NCBI RefSeq assembly: GCF_900114845.1
Contig: NZ_FOUK01000004.1
Location: 186,001 to 250,000, forward strand
Direction: 5' to 3'
DNA from: Pimelobacter simplex
GTDB taxonomy: Bacteria > Actinomycetota > Actinomycetes > Propionibacteriales > Nocardioidaceae
Length of the DNA stretch: 64,000 bases
Positions 43,368-52,593 of this stretch are shown here, piece after piece. Made by a program: the position numbers and the translations under genes. The stretch's first letter is position 1. Every line of letters begins with the position of its first letter. Under the pieces are notes generated by a model. The model was not told where the DNA came from and did no database searches. It saw only the letters and a list, made by a program, of their open reading frames with translations.

Positions 43368-45374
43368 CTACCGGAACAGCACCGGGTTCTGGATCGACGT
43401 CTCGTCGATCACCAGCACCGCGATGGCCCCGACCAATCCCTCGGGCAGGTCGAGCGAGACGGCGGCGCAGACCTCGCCGGAGCCGAGGCTCCACGCGCCG
43501 TCGAGGGAGCCGAGCAGCTCGCCCTCGGGGTTGCGCAGCTCGATGGTGAAGGGCGTGCCGTCCGGGAGGCCGGTGACCGCGAAGTGGGCGTAGAGGCTGG
43601 TCGGCAGGGTGACGCCTTCGAGGACCTGGGGGTCGTCGAGGGTGCTGGTGGTGGAGCAGTCGCTGTTGCCGTCGACGCTCCAGCCGGACGGCGCCGCGGT
43701 GGCCTGGCCCATCGGGTCGGTGGGGGGCTCCGGCACGTCCTTCAGGTACGGCGACACGTACTCCGGGTCGCCGCCCTTGCGGGCGATCTCGATGATGTCC
43801 ATGGTCAGGTTGACCGGCCGGATGCGGGCCGAGCCGCCGGTGAAGGCGCCGCCCTCGCCGCTGTCGCCGACGGTGGACTCGGTGACGACGGCGCTGTTGA
43901 CGCCGATCAGCTCGCCGTCGGTGTTGATCGAGGCGCCGCCGGAGTTGCCGGAGCCGATCCGGATGTCGCTGTCGATCCAGGCGCGGCTGCCGGGGACGGC
44001 GGCCTCCTTGAGGAAGGTCGACACGACGCCGCGGGTGACCGTCAGCGCGCGGTCGAGGCCGTCGTCCGAGGCGACGTGGGCGACGGCGGGAAAGCCGAGG
44101 GCGGTGAGCTCGTCGCCGGTGCGCAGGTCGTCGCTGTCGCCGAGGGGGAGCGGGTCGGGGAGGGCGGCGAGGTCCTTGTCGTCGACCTTCTCGCCCTCGG
44201 CGTCCGCGGTGATCTTGATGACGGCGAGGTCGAGGACGCCGTCGGAGACGATCGGCTCCGCGGAGAACGAGGGGGCGGCGGGCTTGTCGTCCTCGGCCGA
44301 GGTGAGCGCGACGAGCAGGCCCGCGGGGTCCTCGGCGGGCGGGACCTGACCCGGCGAGCTCGGCTTGCCGACGTGGGCGTTGGTGAGGATCAGGCCGTCC
44401 TCGCTGATGATCGTGCCGGAGCCGGTGTAGAGCGGCTGGCCGGTCGCGTCGACGGCGATGATGAGGACGCTCGCCAGCTTGGCCCGGTCCAGCTCGGCGG
44501 TGGTGAGGCCGGCCGCCTGCTCCGGGCGGTCGTTGCCGCCGGGCTCGTCGTCGTCCCCACCCCCGAGGACGACGGCCGCGGTCACGCCGCCGCCGACCAG
44601 GACGAGCGCGGCGACGATGCCGCCGACGAGGGCGGCGGTGCGCTTGCGCTTCTTCTTCGCGATGGACTTCTGCGCGACCCCGGCGGCGACGATCGGGACC
44701 ACCTCGATCTCGGCGCCCGCGGTGGGGTGACCGAGCATGAGCGTGGTGGGTCCTTCCAGCTTGCGCTGGGTGACCCGGTCCTCCTCGAGGAAGGTGCCGG
44801 CCGACGAGCGGTCGACGTACCACCAGCCGTCGGGGCGGCCCTCGACCACGCCGTGCAGCCGGGAGACCGACGGGTCGTCGACGACGACCTCGTTGCCCGG
44901 GTCGCGCCCGACCCGGACGACGCTGCCGGGCGGGAACCTCTTCGCGTCGCCGCCCGCGCGCACGAGGACGCCGGGCCCGCTGGCGTAGCCGGGGCCGACC
45001 GGGCCGGTGCCGGGCAGGACCGTCTGGGCGAGGCCGGCGGGGATGCCCCCGACGTCGATCGTCGACGTCGGGCGGGCCTCCGCGCCGGCCGGCGCGAGCA
45101 CGAGCTCCTCGCCGTCCGCGGAGCCGAACCGGACCGACGTGCGCGCGGTGATCCGCACCTCGCTGACCCGCGCGCCGTTGAGCCAGGTGCCGCTGCTCGA
45201 CCCAACGTCGACCAGCACCCAGCCGGTGCCGTCGGAGCGGAGCTCGGCGTGCCGCCGCGAGGCGGTCGGCGTGGTGAGGACGATGTCGGAGCTGAGCTCG
45301 CGGCCGATCACGACGACACGCGGCTCCTCGAACGACCAGTGCTGGCCGCTGCCGGAGACGTTGAGGGTGGTCAC
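43368..45374 (-). CDS. Double-FHA, membrane-anchored trypsin-like (HtrA-type) serine protease
   Basis: 668 residues. Two FHA phosphothreonine-binding domains at about 1-95 (VVVIGRELSSDIVL, ASRRHAELR) and 145-225 (VVRVGRDPGNEVVV, SVSRLHGVVEG), then a basic stretch and one membrane helix near 255-280, then an extracytoplasmic chymotrypsin-fold protease: His in LTNAHVG, Asp in LDLAVIKI, Ser in GSGNSGGAS. No PDZ domain. A C-terminal beta-rich region follows. The topology suggests that Ser/Thr-kinase signalling inside controls proteolysis outside. GTG start, divergent from nfo. Confidence 0.85.
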   Translation of the reverse strand: MTTLNVSGSGQHWSFEEPRVVVIGRELSSDIVLTTPTASRRHAELRSDGTGWVLVDVGSSSGTWLNGARVSEVRITARTSVRFGSADGEELVLAPAGAEARPTSTIDVGGIPAGLAQTVLPGTGPVGPGYASGPGVLVRAGGDAKRFPPGSVVRVGRDPGNEVVVDDPSVSRLHGVVEGRPDGWWYVDRSSAGTFLEEDRVTQRKLEGPTTLMLGHPTAGAEIEVVPIVAAGVAQKSIAKKKRKRTAALVGGIVAALVLVGGGVTAAVVLGGGDDDEPGGNDRPEQAAGLTTAELDRAKLASVLIIAVDATGQPLYTGSGTIISEDGLILTNAHVGKPSSPGQVPPAEDPAGLLVALTSAEDDKPAAPSFSAEPIVSDGVLDLAVIKITADAEGEKVDDKDLAALPDPLPLGDSDDLRTGDELTALGFPAVAHVASDDGLDRALTVTRGVVSTFLKEAAVPGSRAWIDSDIRIGSGNSGGASINTDGELIGVNSAVVTESTVGDSGEGGAFTGGSARIRPVNLTMDIIEIARKGGDPEYVSPYLKDVPEPPTDPMGQATAAPSGWSVDGNSDCSTTSTLDDPQVLEGVTLPTSLYAHFAVTGLPDGTPFTIELRNPEGELLGSLDGAWSLGSGEVCAAVSLDLPEGLVGAIAVLVIDETSIQNPVLFR

Positions 45375-45461
45375 GACCGGGACGCTAGTCGCCGCAGCGC
45401 GCGGTCGCCGTGCGTTTTGCCCAAGAGGGACGCCGTCGGTGCCGCTCTTTACGATGGCGCC

Positions 45462-46259
45462 ATGAGCGAGCTGCGTATCGGTGCCCACGTCGACCAGACC
45501 GACCCGATCGCCGAGGCGGCGGCCCGCAAGGCCCCGCTCGTGCAGTTCTTCCTCGGCAACCCGCAGTCCTACAAGGGCCCCGTCCTCGCGTACGACGGCG
45601 GCGCCGCGGCCCTGCGCTCGGCGGCCGAGGAGGCCGGCGTCGACCTCTACGTGCACGCGCCGTACCTGATCAACGTGGCCACCACCAACAACCGTCAGCG
45701 GATCCCCAGCCGCAAGCTCCTCCAGCAGCACATGGACGCCGCCGCCGAGCTCGGCGCGAAGGGGCTGATCGTGCACGGCGGTCACGTCACCGACGACGAC
45801 GACCCGGCAAAGGGCTTCGACAACTGGCGCAAGGCGATCGAGGCCACCGACCTCAAGATCCCGCTGCTCATCGAGAACACGGCGGGCGGCACCAACGCGA
45901 TGACCCGCTACCTCGACCGGATCAAGGGCACCTGGGACGCCATCGCGTCCGCCGAGGGCGCCGACATGGTCGGCTTCTGCCTCGACACCTGCCACGCCCA
46001 CGCGGGCGGCAACGCGCTCGAGACCATCGTCGACGACGTCCGCGCCATCACCGGCCGGATCGACCTGGTCCACGCCAACGACAGCCGCGACGAGTTCGAC
46101 TCCGGCGCCGATCGGCACGCCAACTTCGGCGCCGGCCGGATCGACCCCGACCTGCTCGCCCAGGTCGTCCGCGACGCCGGCGCCCCCGTCGTCTGCGAGA
46201 CGCCCGGCGGGGCCGACGAGCACCTCACCGACTTCGCCTGGCTGCGCGAGCGCCTCTGA
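45462..46259 (+). CDS. nfo: Endonuclease IV (AP endonuclease)
   Basis: 265 residues. TIM-barrel AP endonuclease: IGAHVDQ at the N-terminus, YVHAPYLINVATTN, GLIVHGGHV, IENTAGG, FCLDTCHAHAGG and HANDSRDEFDSGADRHANFG give the zinc ligands in order. It cuts abasic sites in base excision repair. ATG at 45462; divergent from the FHA protease. Confidence 0.95.
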   Translation: MSELRIGAHVDQTDPIAEAAARKAPLVQFFLGNPQSYKGPVLAYDGGAAALRSAAEEAGVDLYVHAPYLINVATTNNRQRIPSRKLLQQHMDAAAELGAKGLIVHGGHVTDDDDPAKGFDNWRKAIEATDLKIPLLIENTAGGTNAMTRYLDRIKGTWDAIASAEGADMVGFCLDTCHAHAGGNALETIVDDVRAITGRIDLVHANDSRDEFDSGADRHANFGAGRIDPDLLAQVVRDAGAPVVCETPGGADEHLTDFAWLRERL

Positions 46260-46297
46260 CCGTTTCCGGGCGGCCTCGCCGGGGGAGGCTGCCCGCC

Positions 46298-48016
46298 GTG
46301 CTGCTCCGCGTCTCGGCCCTGACCACCGCGCTCGTCCTGCTGCTCTCCGCGTGCTCGCACGAGGACGACGGCAAGCGCCCCGCGCCGGCCGAGCGTGAGG
46401 TGCTGCCGCTCCAGGTCGCCTGGCAGGTGCCGGTGGACCACGCCTTCGGCGACTCCGACCGGCGCCGTGGCGACGGGCTGTGGACCACCTCCGAGCAGGT
46501 GAGCGTCATCGGCGACACCACTGTGACGACGTACGACATCGCCACGGGGGAGCAGCTGTCCCAGGTCCGGCTCCCGGCCAGCGTGTGCGCGGCCTCGCCC
46601 GACGTCAACGGCGACGGCATCGGGGTGGTCGCCGTCGGCGCCCGCGAGGACGGCGTCCACGTCACCCACTGCGCGAAGGTCGTCGCCGTCGACACCGTCG
46701 CCGGGACGGTCCGCTGGCAGGCGCCGGTGCGCGAGGAGGCCTACCTGAGCGAGATCGCGGTGGGCGCGCGCACCGTCGCGGTCACCGATGCCGCGGCCGG
46801 TGCCCGGCGGCTCGACCTCCGCGACGGCACCCGGCTGGCCACGCTCGGCACCGGCGGCTCCAGCGCCGACGGCGTGACCGTGGTGGCGCAGAACGCCGGC
46901 AGCACCGCGCTGCAGGTGTTCGAGCAGGACTCCGGCCGGCTCGTGCGGACCCTGCCCAGCACGCGCGCCTACGACGTCGACCTGCTCCTGCCCGGCACCG
47001 ACCCGGCCCTCGTGGCGATCAACGACGAGAAGGGCTTCTTCTTCCGCGACCTCTCCGGCAAGCGCCCGCGCGCCGTCGGTCGCGGCGCCTCCACCTCGTT
47101 CCCCCGGTTCGAGCGGACGGCCGTCGTCGGCGATACCCCCGTCGTCCAGTACGGCGGCGCCGGCGTGGTCGACCGCTGGGACCCGGCGACCCGCCGGCTC
47201 GAGCCGCTCACGGTGCTCGAGCCGTCCGAGATCCTGGTCGGCGTCCGCGAGGACCGGCTGATCACGCTCGCCTACGACGGCGACCTGCTCGCCCCCGGCG
47301 CCGTCGTCCGCTCCTTCGACCCGGACGACCCGGCCGAGGTGGCCGACCCCGAGGTGCTGGGCACCGTCGAGCGCTCCACCGGCGCCGCCCTCGGCGTCAG
47401 CGGTCCGCTCGCCGTGGTCGGCGACCTGCTCCTCGCCGAGACCGACGACGGCCTCACCGCCTTCAAGCTGCGGGCCTCGGGCCGGCCGACCAGCGACTTC
47501 CTGCCCGCACCCGCGCCGGCCGCCGTCCCTCCGCGCCAGGTCGCCGACCTGTGCACCGGGCTGACCCCCGCGACGCTGGACCTGCTCGGCTACCGCGGGG
47601 CCGGCGCGCCGGTCGGCTGCAGCTACTACGTCCGGGCGGCGAACGACACCGACTACACCCAGCTCCGGATCGCGGCCTTCGCCCAGCAGGGCGAGGGCGA
47701 GCTCACCCCGATCGCCCAGGCCGGGGCGCTGTTCGCCAACACCGCCGCCGGCGACGAGGCCGGCGACCAGCCGGTGCTCACCCCGCTCCCCGGGGACGGT
47801 GCCGACGGTGACGGCGGTGACGGCGACCTCGGCGACGAGGCCGCACTCGATGCCGGCGCCCGGACCCTCCTGGTGCGGGAGGGCAGCGTCGTCCTGCACC
47901 TGCGGATGACCGGAAGCGCACTGGCGCCCGCCGCCCGGCGCGAGGCGCTCACCGCGGTCGCGGGCGACCTGCTCGCCGAGCTGGCGCGCCGGACCGCCTC
48001 CGCAGCGACGCCCTAG
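46298..48016 (+). CDS. Lipoprotein with PQQ/beta-propeller-like repeats
   Basis: 572 residues. Lipobox LLLSACSH after a GTG start with GGGGGAGG nine bases upstream. Residues 50-400 contain recurring strands such as KVVAVDTVAGTVRWQ and TVTTYDIATGEQL, a PQQ-like propeller pattern. A C-terminal part has CTGLTPATLDLLGY and GCSYYVRA cysteines and an acidic Asp/Gly run. Surface binding or scaffold role possible; unproven. Confidence 0.72.
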   Translation: MLLRVSALTTALVLLLSACSHEDDGKRPAPAEREVLPLQVAWQVPVDHAFGDSDRRRGDGLWTTSEQVSVIGDTTVTTYDIATGEQLSQVRLPASVCAASPDVNGDGIGVVAVGAREDGVHVTHCAKVVAVDTVAGTVRWQAPVREEAYLSEIAVGARTVAVTDAAAGARRLDLRDGTRLATLGTGGSSADGVTVVAQNAGSTALQVFEQDSGRLVRTLPSTRAYDVDLLLPGTDPALVAINDEKGFFFRDLSGKRPRAVGRGASTSFPRFERTAVVGDTPVVQYGGAGVVDRWDPATRRLEPLTVLEPSEILVGVREDRLITLAYDGDLLAPGAVVRSFDPDDPAEVADPEVLGTVERSTGAALGVSGPLAVVGDLLLAETDDGLTAFKLRASGRPTSDFLPAPAPAAVPPRQVADLCTGLTPATLDLLGYRGAGAPVGCSYYVRAANDTDYTQLRIAAFAQQGEGELTPIAQAGALFANTAAGDEAGDQPVLTPLPGDGADGDGGDGDLGDEAALDAGARTLLVREGSVVLHLRMTGSALAPAARREALTAVAGDLLAELARRTASAATP

Positions 48017-48408
48017 CCCGCGGACTCCAGCCAGCCGAGGCTGCGGGCGACCTTCTCCAGCCCGGCCAGCAACGCGTCCTGCTCCGCAGGCGAGAGGTCC
48101 GCGACGGCCCGGTCGGCGACCGCCTGCACCGGGCCCTCCTGGAGCTCGGCGACGCGGTCGTGGCCGGTCGCGGTGAGCCGGTACTCCGCGCCGTGGTGCT
48201 CGACGAGCCCGGCGTCGCCGAGTGCGCGGACGTCGTCCTCGGCGCCGGGGTCGAGCGAGCCCTCGGTGATCGCGCCGAGCGCGAGCCGGCTCAGCACGCG
48301 CCACTGCGAGCGGCGCAGCCCGCTCGCCTCGACGGCATCGGCGATCTGCTCCTCGACGAGCCGGTCGAGGGTGGTCAACCAGTAGCCGAGCGGGCGCGGT
48401 GCGGTCAT
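48013..48408 (-). CDS. MarR-family transcriptional regulator
   Basis: 131 residues. A compact winged helix: YWLTTLDRLVEEQIADAV, then SQWRVLSRLALGAITEGSL and the wing YRLTATGHDRVAELQEGP. ATG 48408 chosen; a GTG two codons earlier is possible. Convergent overlap of four bases with the lipoprotein and divergent from the FemX gene 70 bases away, which it may control. Confidence 0.78.
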   Translation of the reverse strand: MTAPRPLGYWLTTLDRLVEEQIADAVEASGLRRSQWRVLSRLALGAITEGSLDPGAEDDVRALGDAGLVEHHGAEYRLTATGHDRVAELQEGPVQAVADRAVADLSPAEQDALLAGLEKVARSLGWLESAG

Positions 48409-48478
48409 GGTCACCCGGTACCCGGCGCCTGCCGCGCCACCCCCGGAGGCCCAGGGCACGACCGATACCCTGGCCCCC

Positions 48479-49609
48479 ATGCCCAGCGTGCGCCCGATCA
48501 GTCCGACCGAGCACCGCGACCACCTCGCCGGCCTGCCGTCGGCGAGCTTCCTGCAGACGCCCGGATGGGCGAAGGTGAAGAGCGAGTGGCGCAGCGAGTC
48601 GCTCGGCTGGTTCGACGACGCGGGACGGCAGGTGGGGGCCGCGCTGGTGCTCTACCGGCAGCTCCCGAAGGTGAACCGCTCGCTGGCCTACCTGCCCGAG
48701 GGGCCGGTCATCGACTGGACCGGCGACGACCTCGCCGGCTGGCTCGACCCGATGGTGCGCCACCTCAGGAAGCAGGGGGCGTTCGCCGTCCGGATCGGGC
48801 CGCCCGTCGTCACCCGGCGCTGGACGACGGCCCAGGTCAAGGAGGGCATCGCCGACCCGGGCGTGCGCCTGCTCGGCCAGATCCCGCCCGCCGAGCGGAC
48901 GCCCGGCGGCGCGCGCGTCGTCGCCCAGCTCCACGAGCTCGGCTGGCGGCACCAGGGGGTCGAGGGTGGCTTCGCCGCGGGCCAGCCGCAGTTCGTCTTC
49001 CAGGTGCCGCTGCGCCACCCCGACGGCACGCAGCGCACCGAGGACGAGGTCCTCAAGGGCATGAACCAGCTCTGGCGCCGCAACATCAAGAAGGCCGCCA
49101 AGGAGGGCGTCGAGGTGGTCCGCGGCAGCCGCGAGGACCTGCCCGCGTTCCACGAGCTCTACGTGCACACCGCGCAGCGCGACCACTTCACGCCGCGCCC
49201 GCTGCGCTACTTCGAGACCATGTACGACGCCCTGTGCGCCGACGACCCCGAGCGGCTCACGCTGTGGCTCGCCCGCCACGACGGCGACCTGGTCGCCTCG
49301 ACGATCGCGATCCGGGTCGGCGAGCACGCCTGGTACTCCTACGGCGCCTCCTCCACCGAGAAGCGCGAGGTGCGCGGCTCTAACGCCGTCCAGTGGGCGA
49401 TGATCCGCGACGCCATCGCCGCCGGGGCAGCCGTCTACGACCTGCGCGGGATCACCGAGACCCTCGACGCCGAGGACTCCCACGTCGGGCTCATCCAGTT
49501 CAAGGTGGGCACCGGCGGCGAGGCCGTCGAGTACGCCGGCGAGTGGGACCTTCCGATCAACCGGCCGTTGTACAAGGCGTTCCAGCTCTACCTGAAGCGG
49601 AGGGGCTGA
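48479..49609 (+). CDS. FemX/FemAB-type lipid II amino-acyl transferase
   Basis: 376 residues. Two GNAT-like domains of the Fem family; SFLQTPGWAKVKSEW near residue 25, LWRRNIKKAAKEGVEV near 195-210 and YDLRGITETLDAEDSHVGL near 320 are conserved landmarks. A coiled-coil arm between the domains, found in FemA, is absent. Fem transferases use aminoacyl-tRNA to add residues to the lipid II stem. One base separates it from an alanine-racemase-like gene. Confidence 0.87.
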   Translation: MPSVRPISPTEHRDHLAGLPSASFLQTPGWAKVKSEWRSESLGWFDDAGRQVGAALVLYRQLPKVNRSLAYLPEGPVIDWTGDDLAGWLDPMVRHLRKQGAFAVRIGPPVVTRRWTTAQVKEGIADPGVRLLGQIPPAERTPGGARVVAQLHELGWRHQGVEGGFAAGQPQFVFQVPLRHPDGTQRTEDEVLKGMNQLWRRNIKKAAKEGVEVVRGSREDLPAFHELYVHTAQRDHFTPRPLRYFETMYDALCADDPERLTLWLARHDGDLVASTIAIRVGEHAWYSYGASSTEKREVRGSNAVQWAMIRDAIAAGAAVYDLRGITETLDAEDSHVGLIQFKVGTGGEAVEYAGEWDLPINRPLYKAFQLYLKRRG

Positions 49610-49610
49610 C

Positions 49611-50687
49611 ATGACCCTCACCCTCACCGTCGACGGCCCGCGCTGGCGGGCCCACCTTGAGTCCGTCGCGGCCGCCCACCCGGGTCTGGTGCCGGTCGCC
49701 AAGGGCAACGGCTACGGCTTCACGCTCGGCCGGCTGGCCCGCAAGACGCAGTGGCTCGCCGAGCGCGGCCACGACGTCCGCACGCTCGCCGTCGGCACGT
49801 ACGACGAGCTGCCCGAGGTCGCCCGGCGCTGGGACGGCGACCTGCTCGTCCTCACCCCGTGGCGCCCGTGGGTGCCGCTGCCCGAGCCGGCGCTCGCGCC
49901 GCGCCTGGTGCACACGGTCAGCCGGCTCGCCGACCTGCGCGACCTGCTCCACCGCGACCCGTCGGCCCGCATCGTCCTCGAGCGGATGACGTCGATGCGC
50001 CGCCACGGCATGGCGGCGCGCGAGCTGTGGGAGGCCGGCGACCTGCTGCGCAAGCACCCCGGCGCCCGGATCGAGGGCCTCGCCCTGCACCTGCCGCTCG
50101 GCCAGGGCGGGCACGTCGGCGAGGTCACCCGGCTGGTGAACGACTACGTCGGCGCCGAGATCCCCGCCCGCGGCACGCCGTCGGTCTGGGTCAGCCACCT
50201 CACCGACGCCGAGCTGGGCACCCTGCGCGGCCAGTACGGCGACTTCACCTTCCGCCCCCGGATCGGCACCGGCCTGTGGCTCGGCGAGCGCGGCGCGCTC
50301 CGGGTCACCGCGACGGTGCTCGACGTCCACCCCGTCGAGCGGGGCGACGCCTTCGGCTACCGCGGCCGGACCGCCCCCAAGTCGGGCCACGTGCTCGTCG
50401 TCAGCGGCGGCACCGCCCACGGCATCGGCCTGGAGGCACCGACCGGCGAGCAGTCGATCAAGGCCCGCGCGGCGACGCTCGCGCGCGGCGGTCTCGACGC
50501 GGTCGGCTTCGTGCGCTCGCCGTACTCCATCGACGGCAAGCAGCGCCTCTTCGCCGAGCCGCCGCACATGCAGGCCTCGATGCTGTTCGTGCCGCACGGC
50601 GCACGGGTCCCCGAGGTCGGCGAGGACGTCGACGTCCGGGTCCGCTACACCGCCACCGCGTTCGACCGGGTCGAGATCACCGGCTGA
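49611..50687 (+). CDS. Alanine racemase N-terminal-domain-like PLP enzyme
   Basis: 358 residues. PLP Lys31 lies in VPVAKGNGYGFTLG, equivalent to the AKANAYGHG of alanine racemase; the barrel phosphate site LALHLPLGQGG and the C-terminal beta domain (VRYTATAFDRVEITG) follow. The canonical C-terminal catalytic Tyr motif is not obvious, so amino-acid racemase activity is probable but not certain. Operon with the FemX-like gene suggests supply of a D- or L-amino acid for stem-peptide modification. Confidence 0.78.
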   Translation: MTLTLTVDGPRWRAHLESVAAAHPGLVPVAKGNGYGFTLGRLARKTQWLAERGHDVRTLAVGTYDELPEVARRWDGDLLVLTPWRPWVPLPEPALAPRLVHTVSRLADLRDLLHRDPSARIVLERMTSMRRHGMAARELWEAGDLLRKHPGARIEGLALHLPLGQGGHVGEVTRLVNDYVGAEIPARGTPSVWVSHLTDAELGTLRGQYGDFTFRPRIGTGLWLGERGALRVTATVLDVHPVERGDAFGYRGRTAPKSGHVLVVSGGTAHGIGLEAPTGEQSIKARAATLARGGLDAVGFVRSPYSIDGKQRLFAEPPHMQASMLFVPHGARVPEVGEDVDVRVRYTATAFDRVEITG

Positions 50688-50704
50688 GGGCCGGCGCGGC
50701 CGGA

Positions 50705-51178
50705 TCAGCCGTAGCGCTGGTCCAGCCCGGTCAGCGTCACGCCGTTCTGGCCGGCGTGGGTGACGCCCAGGGGCGCGAGCTCCTCGGCCGCGGCCCGCAG
50801 GTCGACGCCGACCGCCTCGGCGGGGTCGGCGGCATCGGTGACGGCGATCAGCCGGAGCGAGCTGATCTCCCAGGGCACGGCGGTCCGGATCGTGCGGACG
50901 ACGTCGTCCAGCTGCTCGGCGGTGAACGGGTCGGCCGCGTCGGTGACCAGCGTGAACCCCGCCGCGTTGCCGAAGCCATTGGTCCAGCGGTCGGCGTCCT
51001 CGACCCGGACCACCCGCGGCACCGCGGCCGGCACCGCCCGGGTGACGTCGCCGAAGTCGACCGGCCGGCCGCGCTTCTCGTCGAGCTCGGTCTTCAGCGC
51101 CCCGCAGCCGGTCAGGCCGACGAGGGCCGCCGGCGCCGCTGCGAGGAGTGCCCGCCGGTGCACGGACCCGGTCCGCAT
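50705..51178 (-). CDS. Small lipoprotein
   Basis: 157 residues. Basic N-terminus (HRRALLAA) and lipobox LTGCG, then a ferredoxin-like alternating alpha/beta part (AAGFTLVTDAADPFTAEQLD). No family recognised. Starts in a one-base TGATG overlap with the glycosyltransferase, so it is translated with it. Confidence 0.65.
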   Translation of the reverse strand: MRTGSVHRRALLAAAPAALVGLTGCGALKTELDEKRGRPVDFGDVTRAVPAAVPRVVRVEDADRWTNGFGNAAGFTLVTDAADPFTAEQLDDVVRTIRTAVPWEISSLRLIAVTDAADPAEAVGVDLRAAAEELAPLGVTHAGQNGVTLTGLDQRYG

Positions 51179-52590
51179 CACGCCGCGGTCAGCACGCGCG
51201 GCGGCGCGGCGGCACCGACCGGGTCGTGCCGCGGCCGGTAGAGGTCCCGCACGATCACGGCCGCCAGGTAGAGCTCGCCGAGCACCCGGATCGCGATGCC
51301 GACCCAGTAGAAGCCCGCGTCGCCCCCGCCGGCCGGGGCCAGGAAGCCGCCCAGGTACCACCAGACCATGCAGAAGTAGACGACCTCGCTCGCCTGCCAG
51401 ATGATCTGGTCGCGCCAGCGCGGGCGGGCGAGCACGGCCAGCGGCAGCAGCCACAGGACGTACTGCGGCGAGTACACCTTGTTGACCAGCAGGAAGCCGA
51501 CCACGATCAGGTAGCCGAGCTGGGCCATCCGCGGGACCGTGTCGACGGGCGCCCGGCGTCCCGCGGTCATGCCGATGGCGAACACCCCGAGGCACCAGGC
51601 GCCGAACAGGCCCCAGGACCACACGTTGATGGTGTGCGACGAGAAGCCCGCGTCGGCCGCCTGGTCGACGAGCAGCCAGACCGAGCCCAGGTCGGCGGTG
51701 CGGTCGGCGTTGAACTTCCAGAACACCTTCCACTGCTCGGCCCCGCTGAGGTACGCCGGAGCGTTGGCGACCGCCCAGGCGGCGACCGCCCACACGGTGG
51801 CGATCACGAACCGGCCGATCTGGCGCCGGCGCAGGCAGATCACCAGGAGCGCGCCGAGCAGGAAGAGCGGGTAGAGCTTCACGGCAGTGCCCAGGCCGAT
51901 CAGCACGCCCGTGAGCACCGGGCGCTCGCGCGACCACGCCCACAGCGCGCCGGCCACCAGGGCGACCGCGAGCAGGTCCCAGTTGATCAGCCCGGTCAGC
52001 AGCAGCGTGGGGGAGAGCGCGAACGCGGCGGCGTCCCAGGGCCGCGCCGGGTGGACGCCGGCCAGGAGCCAGACCGAGAGCAGCGCCAGCAGCCCGAAGC
52101 CGACGGCGTTGACCAGCAGGAAGATCGTCTGCTCGTCGTCGACCTTCGGGTCGCCGTACAGGTCGCTGACGGGGGAGCGGTAGCGCTCGTCGAGGTCGGG
52201 CGAGCCGTTGAGCCAGTGCGTCACCCACGCGGTGCCCCAGGCCCAGTAGGAGATCCCGGCCGGGTACTCCATCGTCTCGTAGCGCGCCCGGGTCTGCTCG
52301 TCACCCGAGTACGGCCAGGCCACCTCGGCCAGCCCGCGCGACACGTAGAGCGGGCGCAGGTCGGTGTAGCACATGTGGGAGTAGACCCAGTTCTGGTCCT
52401 TGCCCTCCGCGAGCGAGCAGGGCGCCTTCTGCACCATGCCGAGCGCGAACACCGCCGCGGTCAGCAGGAGCAGGACGCGCACCGGCGTCCACCACCGGTG
52501 CGGGCGCGCCCGCTCGCCCATCGGGCCGCCGACGACCTCGCTGAGCGCGGCGACGACGCGGTCGTCCCGGGTGGGGTGGACGTGGGTCAT
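51178..52590 (-). CDS. GT87-type polyprenol-phosphate-dependent glycosyltransferase
   Basis: 470 residues with about ten membrane helices. The first extracytoplasmic loop holds DLRPLYVSRGL and PYSGDEQTRARYETMEYP, which carries acidic residues as expected for a GT-C catalytic loop; YSPQYVLWLLPL is typical of GT87. Such enzymes add mannose or arabinose from lipid carriers to envelope glycans. It begins three bases after the PBP stop. Confidence 0.83.
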   Translation of the reverse strand: MTHVHPTRDDRVVAALSEVVGGPMGERARPHRWWTPVRVLLLLTAAVFALGMVQKAPCSLAEGKDQNWVYSHMCYTDLRPLYVSRGLAEVAWPYSGDEQTRARYETMEYPAGISYWAWGTAWVTHWLNGSPDLDERYRSPVSDLYGDPKVDDEQTIFLLVNAVGFGLLALLSVWLLAGVHPARPWDAAAFALSPTLLLTGLINWDLLAVALVAGALWAWSRERPVLTGVLIGLGTAVKLYPLFLLGALLVICLRRRQIGRFVIATVWAVAAWAVANAPAYLSGAEQWKVFWKFNADRTADLGSVWLLVDQAADAGFSSHTINVWSWGLFGAWCLGVFAIGMTAGRRAPVDTVPRMAQLGYLIVVGFLLVNKVYSPQYVLWLLPLAVLARPRWRDQIIWQASEVVYFCMVWWYLGGFLAPAGGGDAGFYWVGIAIRVLGELYLAAVIVRDLYRPRHDPVGAAAPPRVLTAA

Positions 52591-52593
52591 GGC

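Noticed and set aside
45908..49708. Long minus-strand open frame opposite nfo, the lipoprotein and the FemX gene
   Set aside because: Same antisense compositional artefact; the plus strand has well-supported proteins throughout.
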